Source of the DNA: Acidimicrobiaceae bacterium
Lineage (GTDB): Bacteria > Actinomycetota > Acidimicrobiia > Acidimicrobiales > RAAP-2
Length of the DNA: 52,735 nt
Assembly (NCBI GenBank): GCA_027306585.1
Contig: DAHUZJ010000131.1
Span: 1 to 52,735 of the forward strand
Direction of reading: 5' to 3'
Made by a program: the position numbers and the translations under genes. Below the pieces are notes generated by a model, which was not told the DNA's origin, did no database searches, and was given only the letters and a program-made list of their open reading frames with translations. How positions within the stretch are numbered: the first letter of the stretch is position 1; every line of letters starts with the position of its first letter. Of the stretch, positions 9,661-17,671 are shown one piece after another.

Positions 9661-10677
9661 CTATCCGGTGCCCGGCTCGTCCGGGCGATTGTCGGAGCGC
9701 TCGTCCGGGCGATCGTCGGGCCGCGTGTCGGAGCCGCTGCTCCCGTGCGTGCGGGGCCGTCCGCCCGTCCCGCCGTCCCGTCCGCCCGGTCCGATGCCTC
9801 CGCCGGCGTGCCCGCCTCGCATGGACGGGAGCGGGAGGGCGGCGCGCCGGCGGGCGCGGCGATCGACCCGTTCGAGGTGGCGCTCGACGTCCGCCCACGT
9901 GAGAGGCGTGTCGTCGTCGGGCCGCGCCTCCGCGCGGTGCACGATCACGAACGCCACGCTCCACAGCACGAAGATGGTGGTGAGCTTGGCCACGAACCCC
10001 GCGATCTGCTGGTCGAGCAGCGGGGACATCCCGAACGTTCGTCCGGTGTGGGCATAGACGGCGTAGAGAGGGTGGCGGGCGAAGATCCACACGACGGCGA
10101 GGAAGCTGGGCAAGATCGATTGCACGACGAGGTACCCCGCCCGCCCGAGCGCCGTCATCGCCGGGGAGCCGGGGAGCGGCCGCAGCACCGGGAGCCACAG
10201 CACGACCCCGGCGCCGAGCAGCGTCACGTTGAGGAGGGCACGTACCGCGGCCAACGAGGCCTGCCCGTCGACCGCGGGGGTGGTGAGGGTGGCGATGGCG
10301 ATCACGGTGACGAGCGCGATGGCCGGCACCGGGCGACTGCAGAACCGCACGGCCCCGTCGATGGGGGCCGGGCGCGTCGCCCGCACCACGAGCGCCGTCG
10401 GCACGCTCATCAGGAGGAGTGGAGGTGCGGCCAGCAGCAGGAGCAGCCGCTGGACGACGAGGGCGACGAGGAGATGGTGGGCCGCCAGATCGGCGAGCGG
10501 CCACGTCAGCGCCACCAGGAGCACGCCCACGGCACCGAGGAAGGCCCACGCCTGTCGCGGGTTGACGGCGAACGCGGGGTTGCGGATGGCGACGGCGTAC
10601 ATCGCCGTGGCCACCAGGAGCACGGCCCACGCCAACGGGTGCAGGTTGAAGGCGAGGACGGAGACGGCGGCGGTCAC
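9661..10677 (-). CDS. ctaG: Cytochrome c oxidase assembly protein CtaG (caa3_CtaG family)
   Basis: Polytopic membrane protein of 338 residues with about seven to eight helices. Family marks are HPLAWAVLLVATAMYAVAIR at the start, LTWPLADLAAHHLLVALVVQ with its paired His, and the WIFARHPLYAVYAH region. The family acts in copper delivery to cytochrome oxidase in Gram-positive bacteria. The C-terminal 80 residues are hydrophilic with Asp/Arg/Pro repeats (RPDDRPDERSDNRPDE). GTG 10677 is chosen because it begins right before the first hydrophobic helix and leaves a 29-bp gap to the divergent pafBC; an upstream in-frame extension exists but would run into that gene. No oxidase subunits are nearby. 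Confidence 0.85.
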   Translation of the reverse strand: MTAAVSVLAFNLHPLAWAVLLVATAMYAVAIRNPAFAVNPRQAWAFLGAVGVLLVALTWPLADLAAHHLLVALVVQRLLLLLAAPPLLLMSVPTALVVRATRPAPIDGAVRFCSRPVPAIALVTVIAIATLTTPAVDGQASLAAVRALLNVTLLGAGVVLWLPVLRPLPGSPAMTALGRAGYLVVQSILPSFLAVVWIFARHPLYAVYAHTGRTFGMSPLLDQQIAGFVAKLTTIFVLWSVAFVIVHRAEARPDDDTPLTWADVERHLERVDRRARRRAALPLPSMRGGHAGGGIGPGGRDGGTGGRPRTHGSSGSDTRPDDRPDERSDNRPDEPGTG

Positions 10678-10693
10678 GTCCGCCCCTGCGCCG

Positions 10694-10699
10694 TACGCT
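10694..10699 (+). promoter_or_regulatory. -10 box of pafBC
   Basis: TACGCT lies 7 nt before the GTG at 10707 and no Shine-Dalgarno sequence intervenes, which fits a leaderless transcript. No good -35 is seen. Confidence 0.45.
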
Positions 10700-10706
10700 G
10701 AGCGTC

Positions 10707-12704
10707 GTGGCGACGCCGGACCGACTGGAACGCTTGACCGACTTGGTCTTGATGCTGCTGGGGTCGTCGCGCCCGCGCACCCTGGACGAGATCGCTGCCG
10801 AGGTCCCGGGCTACCCGTCCGGCCACGGGGCGCGCCGGCAGGCCTTCGAGCGCGACAAGCGGTTGTTGCGCGAAGAGGGGATCCCGGTGCGCACGGAGCC
10901 AGTGGAGGGTCCCGAGCAGTTCGGTTACCGCATCGACCCCGAGGACTTCTACCTGCCTGAGCTGCAGCTCGAACCCGACGAGCAGGCCGCACTGCACCTT
11001 GCGGTGGCCGGCGTGCACCTCGGCGATCCTAGCGGGAGGGATGCGCTGGCGAAGCTTGGCGCGCTCGGCGTGGCCGACGTCCGTCCGGTGGCCGCGGTGG
11101 TCCCGCCGCCGGCCCTCGTGGCGCTCTTCGACGCCGTGCGAACGCAGTCCGTGGTGCGCTTCCCCTATCGCGGTGAGGGGCGGTCGGTGGCGCCGGCGAC
11201 CCTGCGGTTCAAGGGCGGCCGGTGGTACCTCGTCGGTTGGGACACGGATCGGTCGGCGGTCCGCACCTTTCGGATCGACCGGATCGACGGCTCGCCGCAG
11301 GTCGGCGTTCCCGAGTCGGGGCGGCTGCCCGAGGGCGTCGTCCTCGCCCAGGGTCCCGACGACCCGTGGCGGCCGGCGGACGACGAGGAAGAGGACGCCG
11401 TGGTCCTGGTCGTCGACCCGGTGGAGGCACCCCGCGTGGTGGCCGAGGTGGGCGACGCGGCGGTCGTCGAGCGGCGTCCCGACGGTTCGGTCCTCTTGCG
11501 CTTGGGCGTCACGAGCGCCGAGGCGATGAGGTCCTGGGTCCTCGGGCTCCTGGACCACGCCGAGGTGGTGGCGCCGCCCGCCGTCCGGGCCGACCTCGTG
11601 AGGTGGCTGGAGGCCGTGCGGGCCGTGCGGGCCGTGCGGGCCGCCGGGCCGGTCGGCGACGGTGGGCCGCCGGCCCCGTCCGCACCGCCGGCCACCACCG
11701 TCACGTCGGCACCGGCCAGCGCCCCCGGCACGGTGGCCGAGGACGACCGGCGGCCGGGCCCCCACGGGGCCAGCACCCGGCTGCGCCGGCTCCTCGCCAT
11801 CGTCGGTTGGCTGGCGCGGGTCGGGGAGGCGCCCATCGCCGAGGTGTCGGACCGGTTCGGCATCCCCGCCGACCAGCTCGTGCACGAGCTGGAGCTCGCC
11901 GCCTGCTGCGGGCTCCCCCCGTACTCGCCGGACCAGCTGCTCGAGATCGTCGTGACCGACGACACCGTGCAGGCGTTCCTCCCCGCCGAGCTGGCTCGGC
12001 CCCGCCGGCTGACGGCTGCCGAGGGCCTGGCCCTGGCCGCCGCCGCGCGGACGATCCTGGCGGTCCCCGGTGCCGACCACGACGGCGCGCTCGCCCGGGC
12101 GTTGGCCAAGCTCGAGGGCGTGCTGGGCGTCCAGCAGCGCCTCGTGGTGGACCTCGACCGGCCGGCGCTCCTCGAAGAGGCGCGCGCGGCGGTCGGCACC
12201 GGGACGCAGCTCCGGCTCGAGTACCACTCCGCGTCGACCGACGAGACGACGGACCGGACGGTCGACCCGCTGGCGGTCGTGGCGCTCGACGGCCACTGGT
12301 ACCTCGACGCCTACTGCCACCGATCGGCTGGCGTTCGCCGGTTCCGGGTGGACCGCATCCGCCAGCTGGAGCGATTGCTCACCCCGGCCGAGCACCACGT
12401 CGCGCCGGAGGCGGGGCGACCGGAGGCGTTCGTGCCTGGGCCGGGGTCGACCGAGGTGCGCCTCGTGGTCGGCCCGGCGGCTGCGTGGGTCCTGGACTCG
12501 GTGCCCGCCCTCGGCGTTCGCCGGCTCAGCGACGGGACGACCGAGCTGGTGCTGGCGGTGGGTGGTCGAGCCTGGCTCGAACGGCTCCTGCTGCAGCTGG
12601 GGCCGGACGCACGGGTCGTCGCCCCGCCTGAGCTGATCGGGGCCGCAGCACAGGTGGCCCGCCGGGTCTTGCGGCGCTATGATGCATTGAATAACATGAG
12701 ATAG
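10707..12704 (+). CDS. pafBC: Fused PafBC: WYL-domain transcriptional regulator
   Basis: Two complete HTH-WYL units are joined in 665 residues. The first has an HTH at about 7-60 (TLDEIAAEVPGYPSG) and a WYL domain around 140-200 (GGRWYLVGWDTDRSAVRTFR). After an Ala/Val/Arg linker with three 9-bp repeats (11612-11638), the second has an HTH near 360-400 and a WYL domain near 490-550 (DGHWYLDAYCHRSAGVRRFR). PafB and PafC form the activator of the mycobacterial LexA-independent DNA damage response, and natural PafBC fusions are known in some actinobacteria. The gene usually follows the Pup ligase pafA; here no proteasome gene is near. The start fits a leaderless mRNA. The 3' end (TATGATGCATTG...) is unusually AT-rich and may hold the promoter of the next gene. 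Confidence 0.88.
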   Translation: MATPDRLERLTDLVLMLLGSSRPRTLDEIAAEVPGYPSGHGARRQAFERDKRLLREEGIPVRTEPVEGPEQFGYRIDPEDFYLPELQLEPDEQAALHLAVAGVHLGDPSGRDALAKLGALGVADVRPVAAVVPPPALVALFDAVRTQSVVRFPYRGEGRSVAPATLRFKGGRWYLVGWDTDRSAVRTFRIDRIDGSPQVGVPESGRLPEGVVLAQGPDDPWRPADDEEEDAVVLVVDPVEAPRVVAEVGDAAVVERRPDGSVLLRLGVTSAEAMRSWVLGLLDHAEVVAPPAVRADLVRWLEAVRAVRAVRAAGPVGDGGPPAPSAPPATTVTSAPASAPGTVAEDDRRPGPHGASTRLRRLLAIVGWLARVGEAPIAEVSDRFGIPADQLVHELELAACCGLPPYSPDQLLEIVVTDDTVQAFLPAELARPRRLTAAEGLALAAAARTILAVPGADHDGALARALAKLEGVLGVQQRLVVDLDRPALLEEARAAVGTGTQLRLEYHSASTDETTDRTVDPLAVVALDGHWYLDAYCHRSAGVRRFRVDRIRQLERLLTPAEHHVAPEAGRPEAFVPGPGSTEVRLVVGPAAAWVLDSVPALGVRRLSDGTTELVLAVGGRAWLERLLLQLGPDARVVAPPELIGAAAQVARRVLRRYDALNNMR

Positions 12705-12767
12705 CATGAGGTATGGGAGCTGGAGCTCCGGTCAGCGCCGGCGGTGGGGGCGGGTCGCCTGCTTCGA

Positions 12768-14189
12768 GTGACCTCCCTCCGCGCCGGATCAGCCGGCTAC
12801 TACCTGGCGGAACCCGCCGACGCGCTCGGCCCGGGGAGGTGGGTGGGGCAGGGCGCGGCGAGCCTCGGGCTCGTGGGGCCGGTCGCTGCAGCCGACCTCG
12901 AAGCGGCCCTGGCGGGCCAGCAGCCCGTCACCGGGCGAGCGCTGACCCGGAGGCGGGGGAGCGTCGCCGGCTTCGACCTGACGTTCGCCGCACCGAAGTC
13001 CGTCAGCGTGCTGTGGGGCGTCGGTGGCCCCGAAGTGGCGCCGGAGGTGCTCGATGCCCACGAGCGCGCGGTGGACTCGGCCATGACCTACGTCGCCGGC
13101 CACGCGCTGTCGGCCCGGCGCGGGCCGGAGGCCGAGCGCGTGCTCGTGGGCGTCGAAGGTCCGGTGGCGGCGTCGTTCACGCACGGACTGAGCCGTGCCG
13201 GGGACCCGCACCTGCACACGCACGTCGTGGTGGCGAACGTCGGCCACGGGGACGACGGGCGCTGGACGGCGGTCGACGGGCGCGGCCTGCACGCCCATGC
13301 ACGAGCAGCCGGGCAGCTGTACGACGCCCACCTCCGTGACGAGCTGGCTCGTGGCCTCGGCCTGCAGTGGGTACCGCGGCGCAATGGTGCCTACGAGCTG
13401 GCGATGATGGACCCGGCCATCCTCGGCGTCCTGAGCGCCCGGCAGGCGGAGATCCGCCAGGCGCTCGGTGGCCGGCGATCGGGCCGTGCGCGCACCGTCG
13501 CGTGGGCCGCCACCCGTCCACCCAAGACGCCGTCGAGCATGGCGACCCATCGGGAGGAGTGGCACCAGCGAGTGGCGTCGGTCCTCGGAGGGGGCGATTC
13601 GCTCGACACCGTCGCGCTGCATCGTGGCGCCGCTTCCATCGGTGTCGGCGGCCGCACCACCGAGATGCCGGACGGCAGGCGGCGGGTTGCGGGGGCGGTC
13701 GACGAGCATCGCTTCGCTGCAGCACTCGCGGGCACACCGCACGCCGCGGCCGCCCGGCGCGACGCCGTGGCCGCGTGGGCGGGCGCGCTCGAGACGGGGT
13801 CACCCGGTGCCGAGGTGGGTCGGTGCGTCGACGCGCTCGCCCCTTGGGAGCCGGCGATGGGCGTCGCCGAGCCGCGGCGTGCCTTGGCGGGTCTGGTCGC
13901 CCCCCCGCACCTCTTGCGCACGCTCGGGCCCCGTCCCGCGACGGCAGAGGGGCTCACGGTCTGGCAGCGCGCCGCCACCGCCGTCGAGCGCTACCGGACG
14001 ACGTGGCACGTCACCGACCGAGCCGATGCCCTCGGCGTCGACGAGGGTGCCGGCGCACTGACCCGGTTCCCCGCCCGTCGTCTCGCCGAGCACCTCGTCG
14101 TGGTGCGCGAGCTGGCGGATGCCCAGCGGCGGCTCGGGCGGCAAGGGCGCCGGGCACCGGTCAGCCCGGAGCTGTCACTCGGTCGGTGA
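12768..14189 (+). CDS. MobF-family conjugative relaxase, relaxase domain only
   Basis: DNA-nicking transesterase that begins conjugative transfer. GTG 12768 starts the conserved N-terminus (TSLRAGSAGYYLAEP) with paired catalytic tyrosines 11 and 12; a start at 12744 is possible. The metal-binding His triad is H148, H150 and H152 in GDPHLHTHVVV, as in TrwC/TraI. At 473 residues it lacks the RecD-like helicase domain that most MobF relaxases carry (usual length about 1000 or more). The C-terminal 240 residues are Ala/Arg-rich and not recognised. It faces a coupling ATPase (14284-15774). No VirB-type channel genes are in the window, so this may be a mobilisable element or a remnant. Confidence 0.85.
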   Translation: MTSLRAGSAGYYLAEPADALGPGRWVGQGAASLGLVGPVAAADLEAALAGQQPVTGRALTRRRGSVAGFDLTFAAPKSVSVLWGVGGPEVAPEVLDAHERAVDSAMTYVAGHALSARRGPEAERVLVGVEGPVAASFTHGLSRAGDPHLHTHVVVANVGHGDDGRWTAVDGRGLHAHARAAGQLYDAHLRDELARGLGLQWVPRRNGAYELAMMDPAILGVLSARQAEIRQALGGRRSGRARTVAWAATRPPKTPSSMATHREEWHQRVASVLGGGDSLDTVALHRGAASIGVGGRTTEMPDGRRRVAGAVDEHRFAAALAGTPHAAAARRDAVAAWAGALETGSPGAEVGRCVDALAPWEPAMGVAEPRRALAGLVAPPHLLRTLGPRPATAEGLTVWQRAATAVERYRTTWHVTDRADALGVDEGAGALTRFPARRLAEHLVVVRELADAQRRLGRQGRRAPVSPELSLGR

Positions 14190-14202
14190 CGACGATCAAC
14201 GC

Positions 14203-14232
14203 GCTGGCGCTGGCGCTGGCGCTGGCGCTGGC
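14203..14232. repeat. Hexanucleotide repeat gctggc, five copies, between convergent genes
   Basis: Five perfect gctggc units lie in the 94-bp gap between the relaxase and the coupling ATPase, followed by a gacgcgcc-rich stretch. No clear hairpin with a T-run was found. Confidence 0.8.
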
Positions 14233-14283
14233 GCCACACCGACGCGCCGACGCGCGCCGACGCGCCACGCGTGGGGGCGCTGC

Positions 14284-15774
14284 TCAACGGGCGCGACCGT
14301 CGGTCCGGCCTTCAGTGGGGCCCCCGGTGCGATCGCCGAGCACCGGTCGAGCCCGCCGCTCGAGCACCGGCCGAGCTCGCTCACGGCCGAACGCGAGCGT
14401 GCGCCACGGCTCGGTGGCGAAGGCAGGGGTGAGGGCGACCCACCCCATGCGGTTGCGGGGGTCGACGACGAGCGCCGCGCCGTCGCGCCCGCGGGCCACG
14501 ACGTCGACGGGCAGCCGGCGCCGTAGCGTCCCGGACGTGCTGACGGACGGCAGCACCTTGCCGGCCGGCCCCTGTGCATAGCCCACGGTGCGCGTGAGCA
14601 CTTCCTCCTCCCCGGCGATGGTCGACAGCGCCTCGAGCGTCGGGACGTCGGCGATCCCGCCGAGCACGACGGTCGTGCCGAAGAGCGACAGGAAGGCATC
14701 GGCATCCCGCCCCCAGCGCGCACGCGCCTGGGACAGGTCCTGCAGGCACGCCAACGTCAAGAGGCCCTGTCCCGCTCCTTCGCTCACGATCGCCGGGAGG
14801 TCCGGCAGCGGAGCGATGTTGGCGACCTCGTCGAGGGCGAGGAGCACGGGCGCGTCGGCGGACGCGCCTCGGCCGCCGGTGCGGGTGGTCCCGCTGCCAC
14901 CGGCGCGCCGGTAGGCGGCGTCGCGCACGTCGGCGAGCATGCCGACGACGAGCGGCGCCAGCAGTTGTTGCTGGCGGCCGGCAGCGCACACGTAGAGCGT
15001 GTTGGGCCCGGCACAGAAGGTGTCGGCGTCGAGGTACGGCGGGCGGGTCGACGCCAGCGCTGCCGCCGACCGGTATGCGCCGAGGACGCCCGACGCCGTC
15101 GACCAGATACCGGATTGCTCGCGCCCGTCGGTCGCCAGGATGCCCGCGAGGACGTCCGTCGGCGCTGCGCCGTCGCCACCGGCCCCCTCGAGCACCGAGA
15201 GGGCACGCGACCCGTCGTGACGGTCGACCCAATGGAGAACGGTCGCCATCGGCGCTTCGTCGAGGGCGGCGGCGTGCAGGAGCGGTCCCAGGAGGGCGAC
15301 CGCGCGCTCCGTCCAGTGGTCGTCGGCGCTCGCGAACCCGGCACGACGGCCGCGCGCAGCGCGCACCATGGCGTCGGCCACCTCCAAGGCCCCGTCCCAC
15401 TGCGCCGATTGCGCCACCGGGGACCAGCCGACGCGCTCGATGCCCGGTGGCGCGTCGACCGTGCCACTCGGGTCGTAGAGCAGCGACCAGCCCACCGCTT
15501 GTCGGGGCACGTGGGTGCGCGCGAGCACGTCCGGCTTGGTGGACGTCGACACGACCGCGCCCGGCGCAGCCAGGACGTTGGGGATGATGAGCCCCGACGT
15601 CTTGCCGGAGCGCGAGGGCCCGAGCACGAGCGTCGACCGCTCGGCGCCTGCCCAGACCCATCCGCCTGGACCTGCACCCAAGTAGACACCGGACCCGGCC
15701 CGCCGTGCGGCCGCTTGCAAGCCGAGTACGAGGCGTCGTCGCTGCTCCTCAGAGTCGCGGGTCGTCGCCGGCAC
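14284..15774 (-). CDS. Type IV coupling ATPase (VirD4/TraG/TraD-like), soluble form
   Basis: Pumps relaxase-bound DNA to a type IV secretion channel. Counting from GTG 15774, Walker A is GPSRSGKT (52-59), followed by SGLIIPNVLAAPGAVVSTSTK, the standard T4CP opening. Walker B is near 311 (PVLLALDEVANIAPL), then a conserved QDLSQARARWG segment and the C-terminal TraG/TraD region. It has 496 residues and no N-terminal transmembrane helices, unlike VirD4, so it may rely on a partner for membrane attachment or be truncated. The frame is open to 16029, but that extension is Arg/Cys-rich and not protein-like, so 15774 is preferred although no ribosome site is evident. It converges with the MobF relaxase. 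Confidence 0.82.
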   Translation of the reverse strand: MPATTRDSEEQRRRLVLGLQAAARRAGSGVYLGAGPGGWVWAGAERSTLVLGPSRSGKTSGLIIPNVLAAPGAVVSTSTKPDVLARTHVPRQAVGWSLLYDPSGTVDAPPGIERVGWSPVAQSAQWDGALEVADAMVRAARGRRAGFASADDHWTERAVALLGPLLHAAALDEAPMATVLHWVDRHDGSRALSVLEGAGGDGAAPTDVLAGILATDGREQSGIWSTASGVLGAYRSAAALASTRPPYLDADTFCAGPNTLYVCAAGRQQQLLAPLVVGMLADVRDAAYRRAGGSGTTRTGGRGASADAPVLLALDEVANIAPLPDLPAIVSEGAGQGLLTLACLQDLSQARARWGRDADAFLSLFGTTVVLGGIADVPTLEALSTIAGEEEVLTRTVGYAQGPAGKVLPSVSTSGTLRRRLPVDVVARGRDGAALVVDPRNRMGWVALTPAFATEPWRTLAFGRERARPVLERRARPVLGDRTGGPTEGRTDGRAR

Positions 15775-16366
15775 CGTTGTTGTGCCTCGTGGCGTCTGTC
15801 GTGTGACGCGTCGCGCTGGACGCACCGTGGCGCGTCGCGCAGCAACGACGGCACCGGCCGATCGAGTGCGGTCGGTGGCGCGGTCGATGACGTGTCGCGC
15901 AGCGCGAAAGCAAACGGTTGCGGTGCAACGGCACCGCCTTCGAGGCGTTGGAGACGGGCACGCGCGCAGACGCGACGACCGTCGCGCGGCGCTCGCGTCG
16001 CGTCGCGCGCACACCTCGTACGCGACCATTCTTGACCTGGCTGCAGAAACGCACTGTGATTGTGTTCACCCGTTGCGCGGTCAAGGGGCTGCCGTGACGT
16101 GTGCAAGGCGACGTGAGCGATGGAGAGAACGATGCGTCATCGCAAATCAACGGTCGCTCGACACGAACAGGTTGCGACGAGACGCGCAGCGGGTGCAGCA
16201 AGACGCTCCGGTCGGTGGAGGCGCGAAGAGAACGCGTCGCTGTCGAACGGTGCGGCATGACCACCATGTGGGTGGTGCAGCAGTGCGGAAGTCGGCGAGA
16301 ACCGCTCGGCGTGCCGCAGGGCTTCACCCCGGCATATCCAACATGACAACCAAGGAGGTGGAACCT
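15775..16366. other. Long non-coding region beside the coupling ATPase; candidate regulatory or oriT region
   Basis: Almost 600 bp without a convincing gene. The first half is crowded with cgtcgcgc/gcgacg words and has an inverted repeat GTCGCG (16002-16007) / CGCGAC (16021-16026) spaced by 13 nt. The second half is clearly less GC-rich than its surroundings. A promoter-like TTGACC-N17-TGTGAT lies at 16032-16060. It lies between a coupling-protein gene and an H1-like gene, so it could hold promoters for both or an origin of transfer. The oriT idea is inference. Confidence 0.4.
16032..16060 (+). promoter_or_regulatory. Candidate sigma-70-type promoter upstream of the H1-like gene
   Basis: TTGACC (16032-16037), a 17-nt spacer and TGTGAT (16055-16060). 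It would give a leader of about 300 nt before the GTG at 16367, or drive a separate short RNA. The -10 box is imperfect. Confidence 0.35.
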
Positions 16367-16900
16367 GTGGCGATATCCGCCAGTACGGGAGCTCCAGCAA
16401 AGAGAGTCAGCAAGCGGGCGGCGTCTGCAACGAAGACGTCCGCTCGGGCCACGGCCAAGAAGGCGGTGAAGCGGGCCCCGGCGAAGCGGGCGACCACGGC
16501 GAAGAAGGCCACGCCGCGCGCCACGGCGAAGAAGGCCACCAAGCGGGCGACCACGGCCAAGCGGGCGACCACGGCCAAGAAGGCGACGCCGCGCGCCGCG
16601 GCGAAGAAGGCCACCAAGCGCGCGCCGGCCAAGCGGGCGACCACGGCCAAGAAGGTCACGACGCGCGCCACCGCTCGCAAGGCGGCGACCCGGACCACCG
16701 CCAAGAAGGCCACCAAGCGCGCCCCGGCCAAGCGGGCGACCACGGCCAAGAAGGCGACGCCGCGCGCCGCCGCCAAGAAGGCGACGCCGCGCGCCGCGGT
16801 GCGGAAGGCGACGACCCGGACCGCAGCGACGTCGACGGCTCGAAAGGCCCCGGCGAAGCGCACCGCGACGCGGGCACCGGCCAAGCGAGCCGCTCGCTAG
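16367..16900 (+). CDS. Histone H1-like Lys/Ala/Thr-rich DNA-binding protein without HU domain
   Basis: The 177-residue product is built almost wholly of short basic repeats such as AKRATTAKKATPRAAAKKAT, like the C-terminal tail of actinobacterial HupB/HU or eukaryotic H1. No HU body precedes it, so it is a stand-alone tail-type nucleoid protein that probably coats DNA through charge. GTG 16367 follows a near-perfect anti-16S match, AAGGAGGTG at 16351-16359; an in-frame ATG at 16343, just after a CATATC box, is the alternative. The repeats are also strong at DNA level, so length may vary between strains. A symmetrical hairpin lies 27 nt after the stop. Role beyond DNA binding cannot be told. 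Confidence 0.78.
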   Translation: MAISASTGAPAKRVSKRAASATKTSARATAKKAVKRAPAKRATTAKKATPRATAKKATKRATTAKRATTAKKATPRAAAKKATKRAPAKRATTAKKVTTRATARKAATRTTAKKATKRAPAKRATTAKKATPRAAAKKATPRAAVRKATTRTAATSTARKAPAKRTATRAPAKRAAR

Positions 16901-16926
16901 GCCGCGCGCCGGTCGAGGCCGGACGG

Positions 16927-16958
16927 GGAGCCGGCGGGACGATGGTCTCGCCGGCTCC
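16927..16958. terminator. 10-bp perfect hairpin between convergent genes
   Basis: GGAGCCGGCG (16927-16936) pairs perfectly with CGCCGGCTCC (16949-16958) around a 12-nt loop. It sits between the H1-like gene and cofC, which converge, and so could stop transcription both ways. There is no T-run. Confidence 0.6.
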
Positions 16959-16966
16959 TGCGGCCC

Positions 16967-17593
16967 TTACGTGTCCGCGAGGTCGGACGGCCAGTCGACG
17001 TCGAAGGCCAGGGCTGGCCGCCGGAGCACCCGGAACGGGATGCCGAGGCGCGTGCACTCGGCACGGTGGCGGGCGAACGAGCCGGGTCCGTAGGAGAAGC
17101 GGAAGCCGCAGCGCGCGGGAAGGGCGACCACGTTGGTGCCGTCGCCGTGGCGATCGGGGACCAACGTGACGCGTGCCGGGTCGCCGAGGGAAGCGAGACC
17201 GCGGGCCCGCGGCAGGTCGCCGTGGGCGACGACCACGGTGCGCACGCCCATGTCGGCCAGGCGCGCCACGCCCGCTTCGACGGCACCGTTCAATCCGCGA
17301 CCGGGTTCCCACACCACGAGCGCCCCGTGGTCGCGTGCCCAGGCGGCGACTTCCGTGTCGTCGCACACCACGGCCACCGGGAGCGGAGCGGCGGCCCGCA
17401 CCACCTGGGCGGCCATGCGCCGGACGAGAGCCTGGCGCTCGTCGTCGGAGAGGGCGCCGCGCAGCCTTCGCTTTGCATCGGCGAACGCCTTCACTGGCAC
17501 CAGGGCGGCCGTCTCGCCCAGGAGGCTGCACGTCGGTCCGGACGAAGACGGCCCACCGTCGACCGACCACGTCACTGCCGTGCCGGTGGCCAC
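16967..17593 (-). CDS. cofC: 2-phospho-L-lactate / phosphoenolpyruvate guanylyltransferase CofC (FbiD)
   Basis: Makes the GDP-activated three-carbon intermediate used in coenzyme F420 synthesis. The 208-residue product shows the family opening (TAALVPVKAFADAKRRL), the segment HGDLPRARGL with the metal-binding Asp, and the C-terminal NVVALPARCGFRFSYGPGSF. Of two close GTG codons, 17593 is preferred because TACACT (17600-17605) is a -10 box placed 6 nt upstream, which makes 17599 untranslated. The N-terminus has about 30 extra residues. It is divergent from gpsA, an arrangement also seen in Mycobacterium (fbiD beside gpsA). Other F420 genes are outside the window. Confidence 0.85.
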   Translation of the reverse strand: MATGTAVTWSVDGGPSSSGPTCSLLGETAALVPVKAFADAKRRLRGALSDDERQALVRRMAAQVVRAAAPLPVAVVCDDTEVAAWARDHGALVVWEPGRGLNGAVEAGVARLADMGVRTVVVAHGDLPRARGLASLGDPARVTLVPDRHGDGTNVVALPARCGFRFSYGPGSFARHRAECTRLGIPFRVLRRPALAFDVDWPSDLADT

Positions 17594-17599
17594 CGGCAC

Positions 17600-17605
17600 A
17601 GTGTA
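17600..17605 (-). promoter_or_regulatory. -10 box of cofC
   Basis: TACACT on the minus strand, 6 nt before GTG 17593. It lies only 54 bp from the gpsA -10 box, so the two promoters share one short divergent region. Confidence 0.5.
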
Positions 17606-17659
17606 GGAGAGCCGCCGGCAGCCGCCACGGCGGCCCTGGAGTGTCGGCGAGCGCGGCCG

Positions 17660-17665
17660 TAGTCT
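17660..17665 (+). promoter_or_regulatory. -10 box of gpsA
   Basis: TAGTCT lies 6 nt before ATG 17672 with no room for a Shine-Dalgarno sequence, so the mRNA is probably leaderless. Confidence 0.5.
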
Positions 17666-17671
17666 CGTCCC

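Noticed and set aside
10674-12707. A 677-codon minus-strand open frame opposite pafBC
   Set aside because: Shadow; the plus strand has two intact HTH-WYL units.
15775-16029. Longer N-terminus for the coupling ATPase
   Set aside because: The added residues are Arg/Cys/Ala-rich, unlike a membrane helix or any coupling-protein N-terminus, and no ribosome site precedes them.
16101-16346. Small plus-strand ORF (81 codons) before the H1-like gene
   Set aside because: No ribosome site, no recognisable pattern, Cys/Arg-rich in a region whose frames all look non-coding.
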